Shown here: in pieces, positions 11,795 through 25,509 of the stretch | Numbering within the stretch: the stretch's first letter is position 1 | How the letters are laid out: every line of letters starts with the position of its first letter | Source of the DNA: Numida meleagris | Lineage: Eukaryota; Chordata; Aves; Galliformes; Numididae | Length of the DNA stretch: 64,000 nt | Reading direction: 5' to 3' | Assembly: GCF_002078875.1 (NCBI RefSeq) | Contig: NC_034415.1 | Location: 17,823,975-17,887,974, forward strand | Program-made: the position numbers and the translations under genes | The notes under the pieces: model-generated | Told to the model about the DNA's origin: nothing | What the model saw: the letters and a program-made list of their open reading frames with translations, nothing else | The model's database searches: none

Positions 11795-14707
11795 TATAGG
11801 GAGTAGGAAAGAAAATAAATATATACTCACTTGAGTCAGGTTTTAAGCAAATTTCTTTCTGTCCTTCATATTCATTTGAGCTACTTACATTTGGAAGGAG
11901 GCTGAATATGATAGTTGTGGATTCAGTGAAGAGAGAACTTCATAACATATTATTTTATAATGCACATTTTCTTTCATAATTGCAGTGAATATAGGAAATA
12001 AAAAGGTTGAGCTAGGTCTTATGAGTCATAATCATCACGCAGATCAGACTATGTATGTGCAGGGCTTGTAGTTTTGAACCTTATGACTTCACTTCTAGTT
12101 TTTAGGTCTTACAGATTTTTTTTGTGTGTTTGAATAGTGCACTTATGTAATGTAGAGACTTGTGAAAAGTGCCAGAATGACAGTTCTACAAGGCAAAAGC
12201 AGGTCAGTTCTGGACAGAAAGAACAACTTGAGAAGTGCTCTCAGACTCCTCTGGCCTTCAGGTATCTTCCAGTTTGAGGAGGATCGTCAACAACAATCAG
12301 CAGAAGTCACAAAGGAATTCACTCAGCCATTCCTGGCCTCCTTGCTGGGGCTGTAGGGGTGGCAGCATGGGGCTGGTGGGTTTACCCCACTGCAGTACCT
12401 ATGCTGCAGCCTGTGGACATCACCAACTTGCTGCATTTTTTGCAAAAGATCCTTTTCTGTGAGCTGCAAGCTGAAAAGGAAATGAGATCAGAAATAAAAT
12501 GGCAAGGACATGTGAGAAACCAAAACATTTGTTACTTTTATTTCAGTAACTTCTTTTCATTAATGCTGAACACAATGACATTATGTTCAAATCAAGCATG
12601 TGCTGTAAAATTGCACTTGTCAAGCACTTCATTTGGCAAAAAATGCAGAGGAGGAGATGCTGAGCCAAGAAATGTTTCTTCTTTTCTCCCTCATAAAATG
12701 GGGAGCTGAAGAACAAGTGAATCCTGTTCATTCTGTTATATTAGAGCATTAGGGACTGTACATACCTTTATTTTCAGATGGTTTTAACTTAGCAGTAGAC
12801 ATTTGATAGGGGCTGAAATCAGGCATTAAGAACAGACAATTAAGATATGGTGCAGCTTCCAATAGCATGTTGCTGTGTGGAGTAAACTGATGTCTTTGTG
12901 ATAGCTTGACCAGTCTTAAAGTGCAAGCTATCACAAGCAAGAATAGTTGCTTTTGTCAGAACACAGATCCTAGTAAGTGGCATACTGATCCATGGCTGGA
13001 ACAAAAAAGACATGATAGCAAAATAACAATTAGCTGAGAAACTGTATGTCAAGTCACTGTGTTGATACAGTGCTAAGAAACATCCTGTCTGGACAACTCA
13101 GAAAGTTCTGACAATGCAAGTTTAGTTGAAATATCCCTAAGAAGATTAATTAAATGTAATTTCATTGGTGTCATGCCAGCTACAGATCTCAGATAGCTAT
13201 GTCTTCTGTAGAAAGCATGGTATAAAAGTTTTGTTGCAAATAGCTAGAAATGGATTTTTCATTGAGTTGCATTTAATTCATGATGGTATCTGTGATACGT
13301 ATTACAGTATTATTTTAATTTGGGACCAACTGTCCTTTATACTGGTTTGTCTTACACACTTAATGCTTAAGTTTATCCCCCTCGAATATTTGATTTAAAC
13401 ACATTCATAGTTTTCCAAATATTTTGCAGGGGAAATTATAGCACCTAAGTAGTAAAATCACAATAACACTTTCAAGCTGGGTGAGAATTTAAAATATATT
13501 TATCTGGAAAGAGTGTGAGGAAAGCACTCATTACTGTTTAAAAAGTAATAATTAAACTGCTTCCGCTCTATCTGGAGACACAGACTCATTACAAATAAAG
13601 ATAAACAAGCGCAATATAAAAACCCCAAACATTTATTCTTTTTTAATGGACTTTTAAGTCAATTTCTGTAGTTGCTGATGAATGCAATTAAATTAAATGT
13701 CAAGAAGAAAACAAACTTAAAATTAACAAAGCCCACCATAAATTTGCAATTATTTGTCCATTGAAGGTCTTGAAGAAAGTTCTTTTCAGCAACATAGAAT
13801 TGACAAAACTGGAGCTTTAGCAGTAACAATTATTATCATTGAAATTACTTAAACTATTAAAATGAGAAGAATTCAGAAATATCATTAACAGTCAAATTAC
13901 TTAAAAAACCTTGTTTTCTTTCTCCTTTGTTTAATTTAAACTTAATGTCTGCTTATTCTTACACAAGCAGAAAACGCTGATAAATAATTCCAGAGCATGC
14001 CTAAATATCTCCCTTCACAACTAGCTTCTAATTTGATCTCAGGAGACCCTTCTTGGCAGTTGAATAAAATATTTTCATTTATTCCAGGAGAACCTACATC
14101 ACCACACATTTCTAATCTCATGTTGCTTAGTAATACCGCTAGATGAGGTCCTCAGCAAATCATTAAACTTGTTCAATAATAACATTACAAAACACAGGAG
14201 ATTTGCCCTTACTGAAACAAAGAGGTTTTTCAAATGTGGGGGGGAAAAAAAACTTTTAAGTTTACCTGGGTTTCTAGAGCAGTTTCAGAGAATATTTAAT
14301 GTTTCAAACTTTCTGATATGCACAGTACAAGAACAAGGAGACTTCAGTGCAGTGTCAGAGCAGTTTGAAAAAGCCATACTTTCACATCATGGGAAGTACA
14401 ACAGTGATATTGCATTTCTGATAGGATCAAATGTTTTGTCTCTGTCAGCTCACTGTGCCCATTACATGTTCCCTACATTTGAACAAAATACAAACTTTTG
14501 AAACTCAAGGGTTTAACAACTCAGTCCTGCCTTTCTAGGAACTACCTATATTTCCTGATGATATGATAACATAAATGCCTTTGCTGTGGAATTCATGAAT
14601 CATCAAGAAATGATTTGAAGAGAGGAAATTAAGCACTTGATTCAATTAATCTTTTTTATTAGGCTAGAAATTCATGATTTGCACTCCTAATAAATATGAT
14701 GTGAGAT

Positions 14708-14736
14708 TGCATATGCATTAATCACATGAGATTAAT
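14708..14736. promoter_or_regulatory. Candidate homeodomain/POU site cluster (palindromes)
   Basis: A perfect palindrome TGCATATGCA (14708-14717) is followed at once by the inverted repeat ATTAATC-ACATGA-GATTAAT (14717-14736, arms of 7). TAATC is the core recognised by bicoid/Pitx/Otx-class homeodomains, and ATGCAT-type words suit POU factors. The words are seen directly; binding is inference only, because AT-rich DNA produces such words by chance. Confidence 0.25.
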
Positions 14737-16507
14737 AACTATTATTATACTTTATATTAAATAATACTGGATTCAAGTTACTTAGACACAGCTCCCTGAT
14801 CAGGAGGGGATGGGGAGTACTGTAGAAGTGGTGTATTCTCCCCTAGGAGAACAGACTCATTGCTTGACGGATCATCCATCTTCTTTCTTGGCTTTATTGT
14901 ATTTCTTCCATATTGATGGAATGGCTTTCTCTCTGGGAAAAGTTTGTTTGGTCAAGTACTTAGGTTTGATTTTAAGTTTGGTGGGAAATAAAATTGCAGT
15001 GGAGGAAAGAAAGGCAGCTTGGAGGCTGCATTAGCTGAGGTTTGTTAAACATCTAACTACTTAAGGTCATTAATTATTATTAATATTGTTATTTACAATA
15101 CATCTGTGGAAAGCATTTAAGGTTTTCATTATTGGTTGCAATAGAAGACTAGTCCATTTCCTCTGTTTTTTATTTAAGATGGTAATTAAGTATAATTTTA
15201 CTTACAGTGTGATGTCTATCCATCTAATCATGAATCCACCCATTCATTTAGGCATCCATTCCTTTGGCTACTAATTCATACACCACATAAAACCAAATAT
15301 TTAGTTCTTTTACATATCTGAATTATGAATTTAAATAGTAAACAACTATTGTTATGCATGTGGCTATTCTAAGATATTTAGAGAACTATCAGGGAGTAGG
15401 CAGATAACTATATCTAGATGTTTATAATTCATTATTCTTCTCCATATTTAGTAAACAGCTGGTATGTCCTGATAGTGCCCGGCAAGGCACTGTTATCAGA
15501 GTTAGTACCTCTGTGGGTCACAGTTAATAGTATCTACATTGTCTGATTGTCAGGATCAAACTGTAGATATTCCCTGGGAAAGTATCCCCATTCCCTACTA
15601 GCAATGAATAAGCCCCAAGGCCCTTGTTTGTTCACCTTGTTAAAACTACACGGGGCTTACCTCAAGTAAGGTTAACAAAGGATGTTCTTATCAGTTAAAA
15701 ACCTGAATATAATTAATTGTACCTTCATTAGAATAAAGCATATCTGTAGCAGAACCACATAAAACACATCAGCCTTCAGAATTGCCTTTAAAGTAAAAGT
15801 GGGTTAAAAATGACTAAAGATTTTTCTATGATTTTTGCTGAGATGTTTTAAGAATCTATTTTGGGTTAAGATAATTTCACTCTAGCCCTAGCTGTTAGTT
15901 CCTTATGAAAAGGAACTGTCAAGAAGTGCCAGTATCATTTTTTACTTCTGGTTGAGATGCATATTAGTACAAGCAATACTTTCAAGATGCTAGTTATTTT
16001 AAACTGTTTAAAAATATAAGGTATTTTGCAAACATGATTTTTTAATGTTTGTCACTGTGAAGCTACTGACAGTTAAGGAAATCATCAAACTACTAAAAAC
16101 CTTGCAGAAATGATTTTGGGGGGATTGGTAGTAATTTAACTACAGTTTGAATCTTGAGAATTTTTAAAAAAGTATATTCTCAAATCAGGAAATTGGAGAA
16201 TTTCTATCAGTTAGTTGCAATTCTTGAAATAGAATTTTATGCAATATTTTGGTGTACTCCATAAGTTTGAGAACATTTAGGAAGAGATTCTGTGAACAGC
16301 AAACTATCCTCCTTCTGTGAGCTAGATAGTGGACTTTTCTATTTTACATAACCCTGTTTTCCTTGATGATTCAGCTCAACTCCTTTCTGATTTCTTAAAA
16401 ATATCTCTAGGTAGGGAGAAGTCAACATTATTATATTTAAAATCATCACTTTCACCATGACCATTTGTTTTTTCCTTTTCTGAAGGATATTATTGTATTT
16501 TCTGGTA

Positions 16508-16748
16508 CATAAGAGGGGATGGCCTCAAGGTGCAACCAGAGGATGTTCAGATGGGTTATTAGGAAAAACTTATTCTCCAAAAGAGTGATCAGCCACTGGA
16601 ACAGGCTGTCCCTGGAGGTGTTCAAGATCTGTGGAGATGTGGTACTAAGGAACATGGTTTAGTGGGCAGCGTTGGTGGTAGGTGGACAGTTGGACTAGAT
16701 GATCTTAGAGATCTTTTCCAACCTTAATGATTTCATGATTCTATGATT
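16508..16748 (+). mobile_element. CR1 LINE, short 3' fragment with internal deletion
   Basis: Homology to CR1 begins near AAGAGGGGATGGCCTCAAGG, which is the start of the [13 protein letters not shown] coding part, and runs to the tail TGATTCTATGATT at about 16748. The copy is decayed. The usual stretch between 'AACAGGCTG' and 'TCCCTGGAGGTG', about 25 bases that encode PREVVES in the copy at the left edge, is missing. Stops break the frame. The 3' UTR words TTGGACTAGATGATCTTAGA and TCTTTTCCAACCTTAATGA are well preserved. This copy is older than the one at the left edge. Confidence 0.93.
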
Positions 16749-19700
16749 TGAAAAGAGGATACATAAAAGATACAGAGAATATACACAAAGACTCCACAGC
16801 TTTGACAGAATAGTTTACCTATCACAAATCTGCCTGATAGAGTTCTCTGCGTAAGATAATGATTTCTGAAATTGTAATTTCCTTTGAAGTATCTGTATGT
16901 GTAAGAACTTTTTATGCCTTAACTGTTTTTGCCCAAAATCTCTGCCAGAGTAATACATAGGTTCATTTTTGCTTTTTCTTTTTAAGAGAAGGAACATAGG
17001 TAATGTTAGAGTGCACAGGCAGTGAATTTGTAAAGTGTAGTTTTCTGCTTGTGCCTGAGTTGGGAGTAGCATCTCTGTGTAACTTAGTGATGACTACAAG
17101 ACATAGAAACGACAATCACAGATTAAGATACTACTGTGTAGCTACTGCACAACCATTATAAAAACATACCATCTCCCTGCCCATATAAGCAGATTGCAGT
17201 TGAAGTGGAGAACAAGAAAGGACCTCTTTATTACTCCCATTTTTGTCTTTTCTGTACAGTATTGTGCATAGTATAATTTGCAAATTATGTTTTTTTTCCA
17301 GATAAGTGTTCAGGGCTCATCATAATTTGTGGACTGGAAAAGAAAATTTTGAATATAATTTGAGAAATACATGAAATCGGGGACTGATACCACACATAAT
17401 ATTATATCTAGAATCTCTTGTTAATTGTATTTATTGCTTTTTGTGTGTTACGCTATGTCAAAAGGTCTGCATGCATGTTCTTCCAGGGAATGTTTATTGA
17501 GAAAAGAACATGCCTCTGTCTTTGCATACTAATTAGCTTTGTTCTTTCTGGTTGTTGTTTTTTTTACATGTTAAGTGTAATAATCTGAAACTGTTTTTCA
17601 GCAGTTCTGTCCTTTACAGAACCATTACTTTGTGCTACTTAAAATTGGCTAGTTAAGCTTCAGTTCTCATGCACGTCTCTTTCACTTTCTATTTTAATTT
17701 AAAGTGAATTTTGCAAGGTAAAAGTGATGAGGACATCATGGATGGAGATTCCCTGTAGTCTAAACTGGCAGTTTTGCTGAGCTCTAGATGTAAGTCACCT
17801 TACAGCAATTTGGAGGGGGATTTTATTTTTATTTAGCCTATAACACTGCCTGCCAAAGAGTAATTTCAGACAAGACAGTGGGCACTTGGCAACTTTTATC
17901 TTGGAGAAGCTGCTAATTAGTGAAAGCTGTTTATACCAACTTGATGTAGAATTCCAGTCTTGCATGTGAAAAGTGCACAAATTTTCTTTGTGCCAAATTG
18001 ACCTCTGTGTGAGGATTGGGTGGATCCAATTAATGTCAAACAGTCCTGTGTAGTGTGTTTGTATAAACTAGAGTGTGATACGCTTACATGTGGCATCCTT
18101 TCCAGATGATGTGCTCAACTGTGAGATGAGATAATGAACACAGAACATATTTATTTCATCTGAACCAGACAGAAGGCTGAATATGTTCTGAAGTCGATCA
18201 CTAACTACAACAGCCACCTTCTTACTTTCTTTATGTGCCACAAGATTTCATCCAGCTATGGTCCATCAGTTTAGTTTGTGTTAGTCAGTTATTCAACGAA
18301 TTTCTTAATATTTCCCTCTTGCATGAGCCTCATTTATGCAAATCAGATGTATTATTGAAAGTGTGACAACTTGTTACTCAGAATCTGACAAGCACTCACT
18401 TTCTTGATGGTTGCCAGAGAACTCCAACTGTTTTATTGTTTATGTGTCAGAATCCTCATAGAAGAAAAAGAATTTTTGTTTTTTTTTTGTTTTGCATTGG
18501 CTTGGACAAGAAGAATGTGATACTGAGATTCAGTGTTAACCAAGAGAAATAGCAATAGTGCGATGTACGGGCTCAAACTGTAAGCAAATTATGACAGAAT
18601 GAGCACAGGGAATTTGAGACAGAAGCTGGAAAGCAAATAGATTAATGTGAACATATGCAATCACCTGTACAGGCTCAGGTTTATCTTTAGATGTATATTA
18701 ATTACTTAAGGAATGTGATATATATGCTGAGAGATTTACAAGTACATAAACAGGGTACTTGCTCAGAGGTACCAAAGCCTAATTCAGAGGAATTACTCTA
18801 ATCTGTGAAAAGTAGCTAAAACAGTGAGAGCAACACTGGACCACTTCATGAATGAATATGTAATTAAGGAGAGAAGGAAAATCTCAAAGTTGGAGAGAAA
18901 AAAACATGGAAGACAAAATGTGCTTGGGGGAGTTATTTTCATTGTAGTAGGAGAAGTGGTCAAGATGTAGAAAATGTTATGCGAGACAGAAATGAGAAAA
19001 GAATGGCAAAAGGAAAGTGGCACATTGGATCAAGAGGATCTTTTGATTAGGAATTAGGCTGTGAGTTCCACAGTTCAGAAGGCTGGAGAAACAAGTGGGG
19101 GATTCCTGCTGCATGTGTCATACTATATATTACTTTAAACCCTGGCCTTGTACAAACATCACAATGCCATCTTTGTGTGGTGTTCTGCTCTGTATGATTG
19201 GATTTGAATACTTTCCTGGGAATACTCTCTTTTTATTATTGATAGCCTTTTGCATTAGTTCACACATGATTAACTTTTTTTTAAAACTCCAGGATGTTTC
19301 ACATGAAGTTGATTTTTTTTTTTACTGGAGCCTTGTGCCATGTACATTGTATTCAGCTTCTTAGTGAACCATTACTCATATTTCTGAAAAAAAAAATCAC
19401 CAAAACCCTTACCTTTGGGTTCAGTTAGACCTGGGTCTGGCTTCATGCCTCCATGTGTTACACCAGTTGCATAACAAAACTGATGTTCCTAACAGCTGTC
19501 TCTGATTCCCTGCTCAGAAAGCAAAACTCTGCTTTTCATGTATGGAAATGCAGAACTTTACAGCTGGGCTTCCAACTCATGCAGGAACTTCCAGCTTAAA
19601 CACAGTCTCTCAGGAGACATCAGATCATATTGTAGTAGTAAGTTTTAGAGAATGATTCACAAGAAGATGGAGGAAGTTGGAATCTGATTTTCAAAGCTGA

Positions 19701-22700
19701 GTTACTGTGCTAAAGTGGAAGATGTTCAGTACCTGGCCTGTGATCTGAGGTCAGGACCCTGTGATGGAGCATATTTAAGTGAGAAACACCTGTTGAGTTT
19801 ATGAGTGCCAGAATCAGAAAAACTTGACTTCATCAATGTGTTGTATCCAGCAAGATGAACTCCAGCTCCTTTCTCAACATTACAGTATGCTGCGCATTAC
19901 TTATTAATGTAGGTTGACGCAGGCTGGCATTGGCATATGCCTTTGTACTATACTTCATTGCACAGAGAAGGCATATCTTAGATCTGCAAAGAATAGTGAT
20001 GAGGTTAATGCAATTTATCCTCCAGATGAGTATATTTCAAATAAGCCAATAATTAAATAGGAGATATGATTTTTAGGATTTGACATTACTTGTGTTTTGG
20101 TTTTATCATTTATACATATATTATAAAATGCTAAAAGCTCTATTCAAACTCATAGGAAAATGATTAATCAGATAGACCAAGCCTGTTTCTATTGATTGTG
20201 ATTTATCTTTAGTAAGGCTTTTGATGTAGTTGAAGATAATTCACTTCTTCTATACTTTTCAGGACAGTTCTAAAGTTACTGAATTATAAAAAAATGAACA
20301 GGGAGAAACATGTGACTTACATCCTGCATGAACCTTGAAAACATTATACCTGCTAGTATATAAAATGAAGGCACTTACCTTCACTGATATGTTTACTGTT
20401 TGTTATTCTAGTTTAAAAACTCTTATAGGAAGCCAGAGAAGGACACAAATGAAAAGGTTTCTTATAAGAAGAGATTAGAAAAATTATACCTATTTAGTTG
20501 ATAAAGGAGATGGATGAGAAGAGACATCATGGAGTGATATAAAATAATGAGGTAAAATACAGTTGTACTAATATTACAGATTGACATTTTTCCTCTATTT
20601 TGACTTCTAAAAATCAGTACTGTTAATGATGTTAATGCAGAGCCACAGTTGTCTTATCTCTCTAGAAGAACCTAGATTTTAGCAGTGGGTGGATTCATCC
20701 ATATGTATATGTAGCTGGTCAGACACAGAAAACTTCTAATGCAATGTGAGAACTTACTATTTTATTTATATTCATAAAATAAAGGTTTTTCTGCATTTTA
20801 AAGGAGTTGATGGCTCAGCCAGTGGAACATATCCACAAACTCCTTAGTCTACTTGGGATGCCTGAAGTGTTTGCAAAATATTCTGTAGTACTTCTGCATT
20901 CACTGTGCATTTATGTTTTCTCACTTCCTTTATGTGATTTTTGGATGGAGATACAGGTTAAAATCTTATTTGGCTCAAGACATAACAAATCTGAGAAGGT
21001 TTGTACCCTACCAGTTCAACTTACAATGGAGTAACAATTCAGATTTGGTCAAGATGGTATCTTTCCTTAAAAGCATAGCAGCAAAAGCAGCACGGATGTT
21101 TCTTTTTATATGATGCCAACAGTTAACAGTGAACTTTGTAGCTGAAATGGCTTTAAAATAAAGAAAGTAAATAAAATTTCCATTCTGGGAAGGATATCAG
21201 GGATAAACATATATACAAGCCAGATGTGATAGTATCTGCAAAGACAAATATTTGCAGAAAAACACATCATCAATGATTGGGGAGTTCTAGTCTGTGCCTG
21301 ACAAAAAAAGCATTGCAACTTCATCTAACTGATCACTAATGTTGGATTTCTATTTTTGACAGTCAATATTCATCATTGTGTATTTCTCTAAGTACTTCAG
21401 TCTTTACTTCACAGGTGATTTAGCTCTTTCTGATATAATGTAGAATTAAGTGGCAACACCCAGATTGTAGTAGCTTTTCTGTCAAATCACAAGGAAACCT
21501 GTCTAATTGGGGTTACTCAGAAAATTGTGAAAAGGCTGGCAGTAGAGAAAATTCTATTCAGAATGTTATTTCACTAATAAATATGAACACTTTCTCTGAA
21601 AGGAGATAGCTGGATTATAGAAGAATATGAGAGATGACTTGCTCAAAAAGCAATCCAAATGTGAATGTTAAGATGCTTGCTCACTTGGTTCCACGATTTT
21701 TGTTTATTTTCACCCTCGGTGCTTTGGGAAGAAGCTGCTGGGGTAGAATGAGTCTTGAGCAGATTTGTGAACTCTGAGGCACATCGTATCCTTGCATTTG
21801 GGTCAAAGTAACTGATCAAAAATATTCACTGCGTTCATTTTAGAATAAAATGCAGCATAAAGATGAACATCAGTGCCACTGAGAATGAACAAAATCCCTC
21901 ACAGTTATATTCACTTTGTGCAAGAAGTAATCTGCATATTCCTTTTCTAACGATGGTCAGAACACGTTTCATAAAAAGCAGATGTTATTCTTCATTAAGT
22001 TCCATGAATTTTCATGGTGGTAATATTTATAGTTTTTCTTTGCAAGTGGAAAACTGGCAAATATATTAAACAACTCTTTCTCGGGAAGATCTCTAATTTT
22101 AGGAAAGTCTTTTCTCTAACAGTTAGAAATAGTCTGGCTAGAACAGGTTCTATATAGTAAACAAATTCAAATCAAATATATGTAGCTGAATTCAGTACCT
22201 TAATCTAACCCAAATGAGCTAGAGCAAAATATTCCACATGGTAATTTTACATCATAGATCTTTGTTTGGAAAGTGTCCAGACATGTTGCTATTATTATCT
22301 GCAGTATGTTCTTGATAAGTGCTAATATAGATATGTATGCCTCTCAAAAGAAAGATATATAGATGTGAACAGGTTTTTCCGGTATGTTTCTCAGTTGAGG
22401 GAGACTTACTTAACATCTTTTTTTTTATCTGACCTTTTAAAGTAGCATAGTGGGCAATAACCATTAACTGATCATATATGAGAAATGTCAGGTGTGGAAT
22501 AAGCACTGACAAGAAAATATTTCATCTCTTTAAGCTCCTGAGCAATCACTGACAAACCTCAGCTCCTATGAAGGTGATTTTTTCCCCCTCAATATATTCA
22601 ATAATAGGTATGATGGGTTGCCTCATACAGTGTTATTCTACAAAGCTAAGTGTGAAGCTACAAAGAGATCAAAAAAGCAAAAGTGTGGTGTAATTCTGAG

Positions 22701-24031
22701 AAAATCATCATTGTTACTTACCCCGATACTCTCATTTTCATCACACAGTGCCAGGTCTCATTTAGTAATACATGTAATAATTCTAACAACCCACTTATCT
22801 ACTTTTCTTTAACATGTACTGCATAATCACTCTCAGATCATCATGTGTCACAGTAGATTCATTTCCCTTCTGTTAATCCAAATAATTCAAGTTAACAGTG
22901 ATTTTTTTTTTAAATAGACTGCTTTGTACTTAAAGTCTCATAACTACAGTGTCTCTATTGTATTTACTTCAAAAGGTTTTGCTAGTAAAGAAAAACATGA
23001 AATGGGTTGGAGCCCAGAAGTCACTGTGTAGGCTTTGGGGGTTGATTCCTATTTTCCGGTATTACTTTGTAGAGTTTTACATGGATAAATTCCACTTATT
23101 TTGATGCACTTACTCCTTGTGATTGATTCCAAGAAGTTCTGATGAGACACATGAAACTGCTCTTTCCCCAGGGCAGTCCTGGGCAGTGCACACTCTGCAC
23201 CAAAGCCAGTGCCTGTGCCCGAAATATTCATAGTGTGTTGGATAAATACAAGTTCTACCACTCCTAGGAACAGCCAGTGCTTCAGAAAGGTTATAAAAAA
23301 TAGGAAAAAAAAAAATACTAGACTGGAATTCATGTCCATCTGTAGCTCTTAGGATTTGAGTGTATTCTGTATTTAATGCCTGTTTATAATATATTATTTT
23401 GAAGTTCATATTGTAGATGAAAAGCTAATTAAAAATTAGGTCTTCTCCTTAGACCCTGACTCCAGTTGCTCTGTTCAAAGCAGCTAGTAAAATTCCATAA
23501 ACCATCCATCAAAGATTAACCCCAACAAACACAGACACTTGATGGGGGCATAATTCCTGCATGCATAGCTCAGTATTAACAGTGAACCTACTAACGAAGA
23601 GAGGGATCACATCAGATCTGTGAGTGGGGTGCTGATACATGGAGTTCCAGAGCCAAGCCGCTCTGAGATCTTCCTGCCTTCTGGGTAGCAACTTTCAGGC
23701 ACACTTTTCATTATCTGCAAGTGTAGACTTGGCACAGATGTGATCAGAAACTGTACGCAATTACAACGCAATAGCGTAAATCCAAATAAATTCTCATCCT
23801 TCACAGACGAAGAGGCTCTTGCCAGAAGCAGTATAAACTAATAGTCTTTGGGGTACCAGTTTAGGTTAAGGTTTGGCACCAGAAAGACCAGGGAAGTGGG
23901 CAGTAAAAATCAATTGTAATATGAGAATATTTTAATAACTGTTCTGTTTTCTTTCTTAGTGCAGTTTTATTTTATTTGCACTTTTGTAGTTTCATCTTGA
24001 TGACATGGCTATTATTTTATAGCAGTTTCAA

Positions 24032-24060
24032 GCAGTTAATTAATGAACTGCACACATGTG
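24032..24060. promoter_or_regulatory. Candidate regulatory palindromes (ATTAAT core and E-box)
   Basis: GCAGTTAATTAATGAACTGC (24032-24051) is an imperfect palindrome with one mismatched pair, centred on ATTAAT. The palindromic E-box CACATGTG (24053-24060) comes right after it. The flanking 200 bases show balanced, low-repeat composition of the sort often seen in conserved non-coding elements. The motif is seen directly; the regulatory role is inference. Confidence 0.25.
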
Positions 24061-25495
24061 ACATGACACCACCTTGCCCAATTATCTTTGGCATCTATTT
24101 TTATGGTGCAAAGCACTGCAGCTTTGTGAATTATTTTAGATTGTAAATTGGCTCTGAAAGCTGTTATTTTAATAACCAAAACAATACAAGAGCAGTGCTT
24201 GATGGCAGACATGCAGCAATGACAAATTGCCATGCACGATCCCATGAAATTCACCAAAGGACTTGGAGGTGTTTGATAACACTTCTCTGTTATTTAGATG
24301 TAAATATCTCTCTTGCTAAATCCACACACCTTATGAAGTCTTTTAAAAACTGACTGCCATATTGCCGACAACCTGCAAATGACTGAGCAGTAGAGAATTA
24401 GGAAGAGAATGTATAACACAATTTTGGATGGATTTTTCTCAGGATCATTTTACTGTTAATAGCAGACCAAAAATTTTGTTCTGTCCTTACCGGAAATTAA
24501 ACACGAAGTAAAGACAAATATTTTAAAGTCAAGTTGTTTCTGGCACTGTGTTTCCAACCCTGTAAAGGCTAATGCACAATACCTAGGGGTATCCTGGGCA
24601 GAGATCAAATTCTCCTGCCTCCCTTTACCACTCCACAAGGGATAACTGGAGGAACAAAGGAAATGTAGGTAAATCCCTCCATCTTCCCTTCTTGATTACA
24701 TCAGATGTGAGCTATAACTGATAGATGTGTTCTGTCCTCTCTAAAAATGAGATATCCTAGAAACTGTTTGTTTGAATCATTGTCTTGTTACCAGGCAGTA
24801 AGACACAGAGGAATGCCCATCCAAGCTCAGATATAAATCTGAATCTTGCTCCTTTTGTGGGTCTTTAAAATTCACCCTAAATCTGAAAGCAACATTTTTT
24901 TGCCCTTCACCCAGCCCCTTCAGTTTTCTTCTTTCAGGACTGCTCAGCCTACAACCAAAAGTCTTCCTCCAAAAGCAAGTTGTAGCAGAAACTTTGGCCT
25001 GAAAAAACTTGCAGAAGATGTGAACATATGGACAAATTAACATACTTTTAACTTGTTTCATACTCATTTGACCAGAATGAACCCTCACTTTCAAATTGCA
25101 CATGATGTCAATGAAACCCATCACCCCAATCTAGTTATTTTTAGGTGCTACTTTATAAATACATTAGTCACTTACTGTGAATGTTAGAAATAGAAAAGTG
25201 CTTTTGTCTAAATTTGATGAAAATACTTCTCAACAATTAATACATTTTAGTTTTTAAACAAAATTGTAAATTTTCTTCATGCAATTTTATTCTAAAAGAA
25301 GAGACATATGCTTTCAAAAATTAATTACAAACATATGCAAAAAATGCCAATTATATGTAAGAACTGAAATACATTATGGCTGAAGAATATATTCCTCTGC
25401 AGAAAATGTAGAGGTAATGTTCTTCTCAAATGTCTCCTCATGCACAAATATACATATACATTAGAGCACATGCACATACAAAGGACTCTGAGATT

Positions 25496-25509
25496 AAAAA
25501 AAAAAAAAG
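25496..25509 (+). repeat. Poly(A) tract
   Basis: About 14 A residues. No processed-pseudogene or SINE-like sequence is recognisable upstream of it. Confidence 0.8.

Larger units (their letters stand above)
5346..16507. other. AT-rich non-coding stretch, no gene recognised
   Basis: There are 11 kb without a supportable gene or mobile element. ORFs are short (110 codons or fewer), scattered over both strands, and lack known domains. Pyrimidine- or purine-skewed patches, for example the purine-rich plus strand around 11041-11500, account for some of them. Sub-stretches at 7020-7470, 13545-13790 and 14570-14770 are dense in TAAT/ATTA and octamer-like words and are raised as candidate conserved elements. 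A polypyrimidine tract lies at 11745-11794. Confidence 0.6.

Noticed and set aside
13793..13800. CATAGAAT word resembling an inverted CR1 tail
   Set aside because: A single 8-base match without any CR1 3' UTR next to it.
15469..15497. Imperfect hairpin TGATA-GTGCC / GGCAC-TATCA
   Set aside because: Two 5-bp stems split by a 3-base bulge are too short for a miRNA precursor or other defined RNA.
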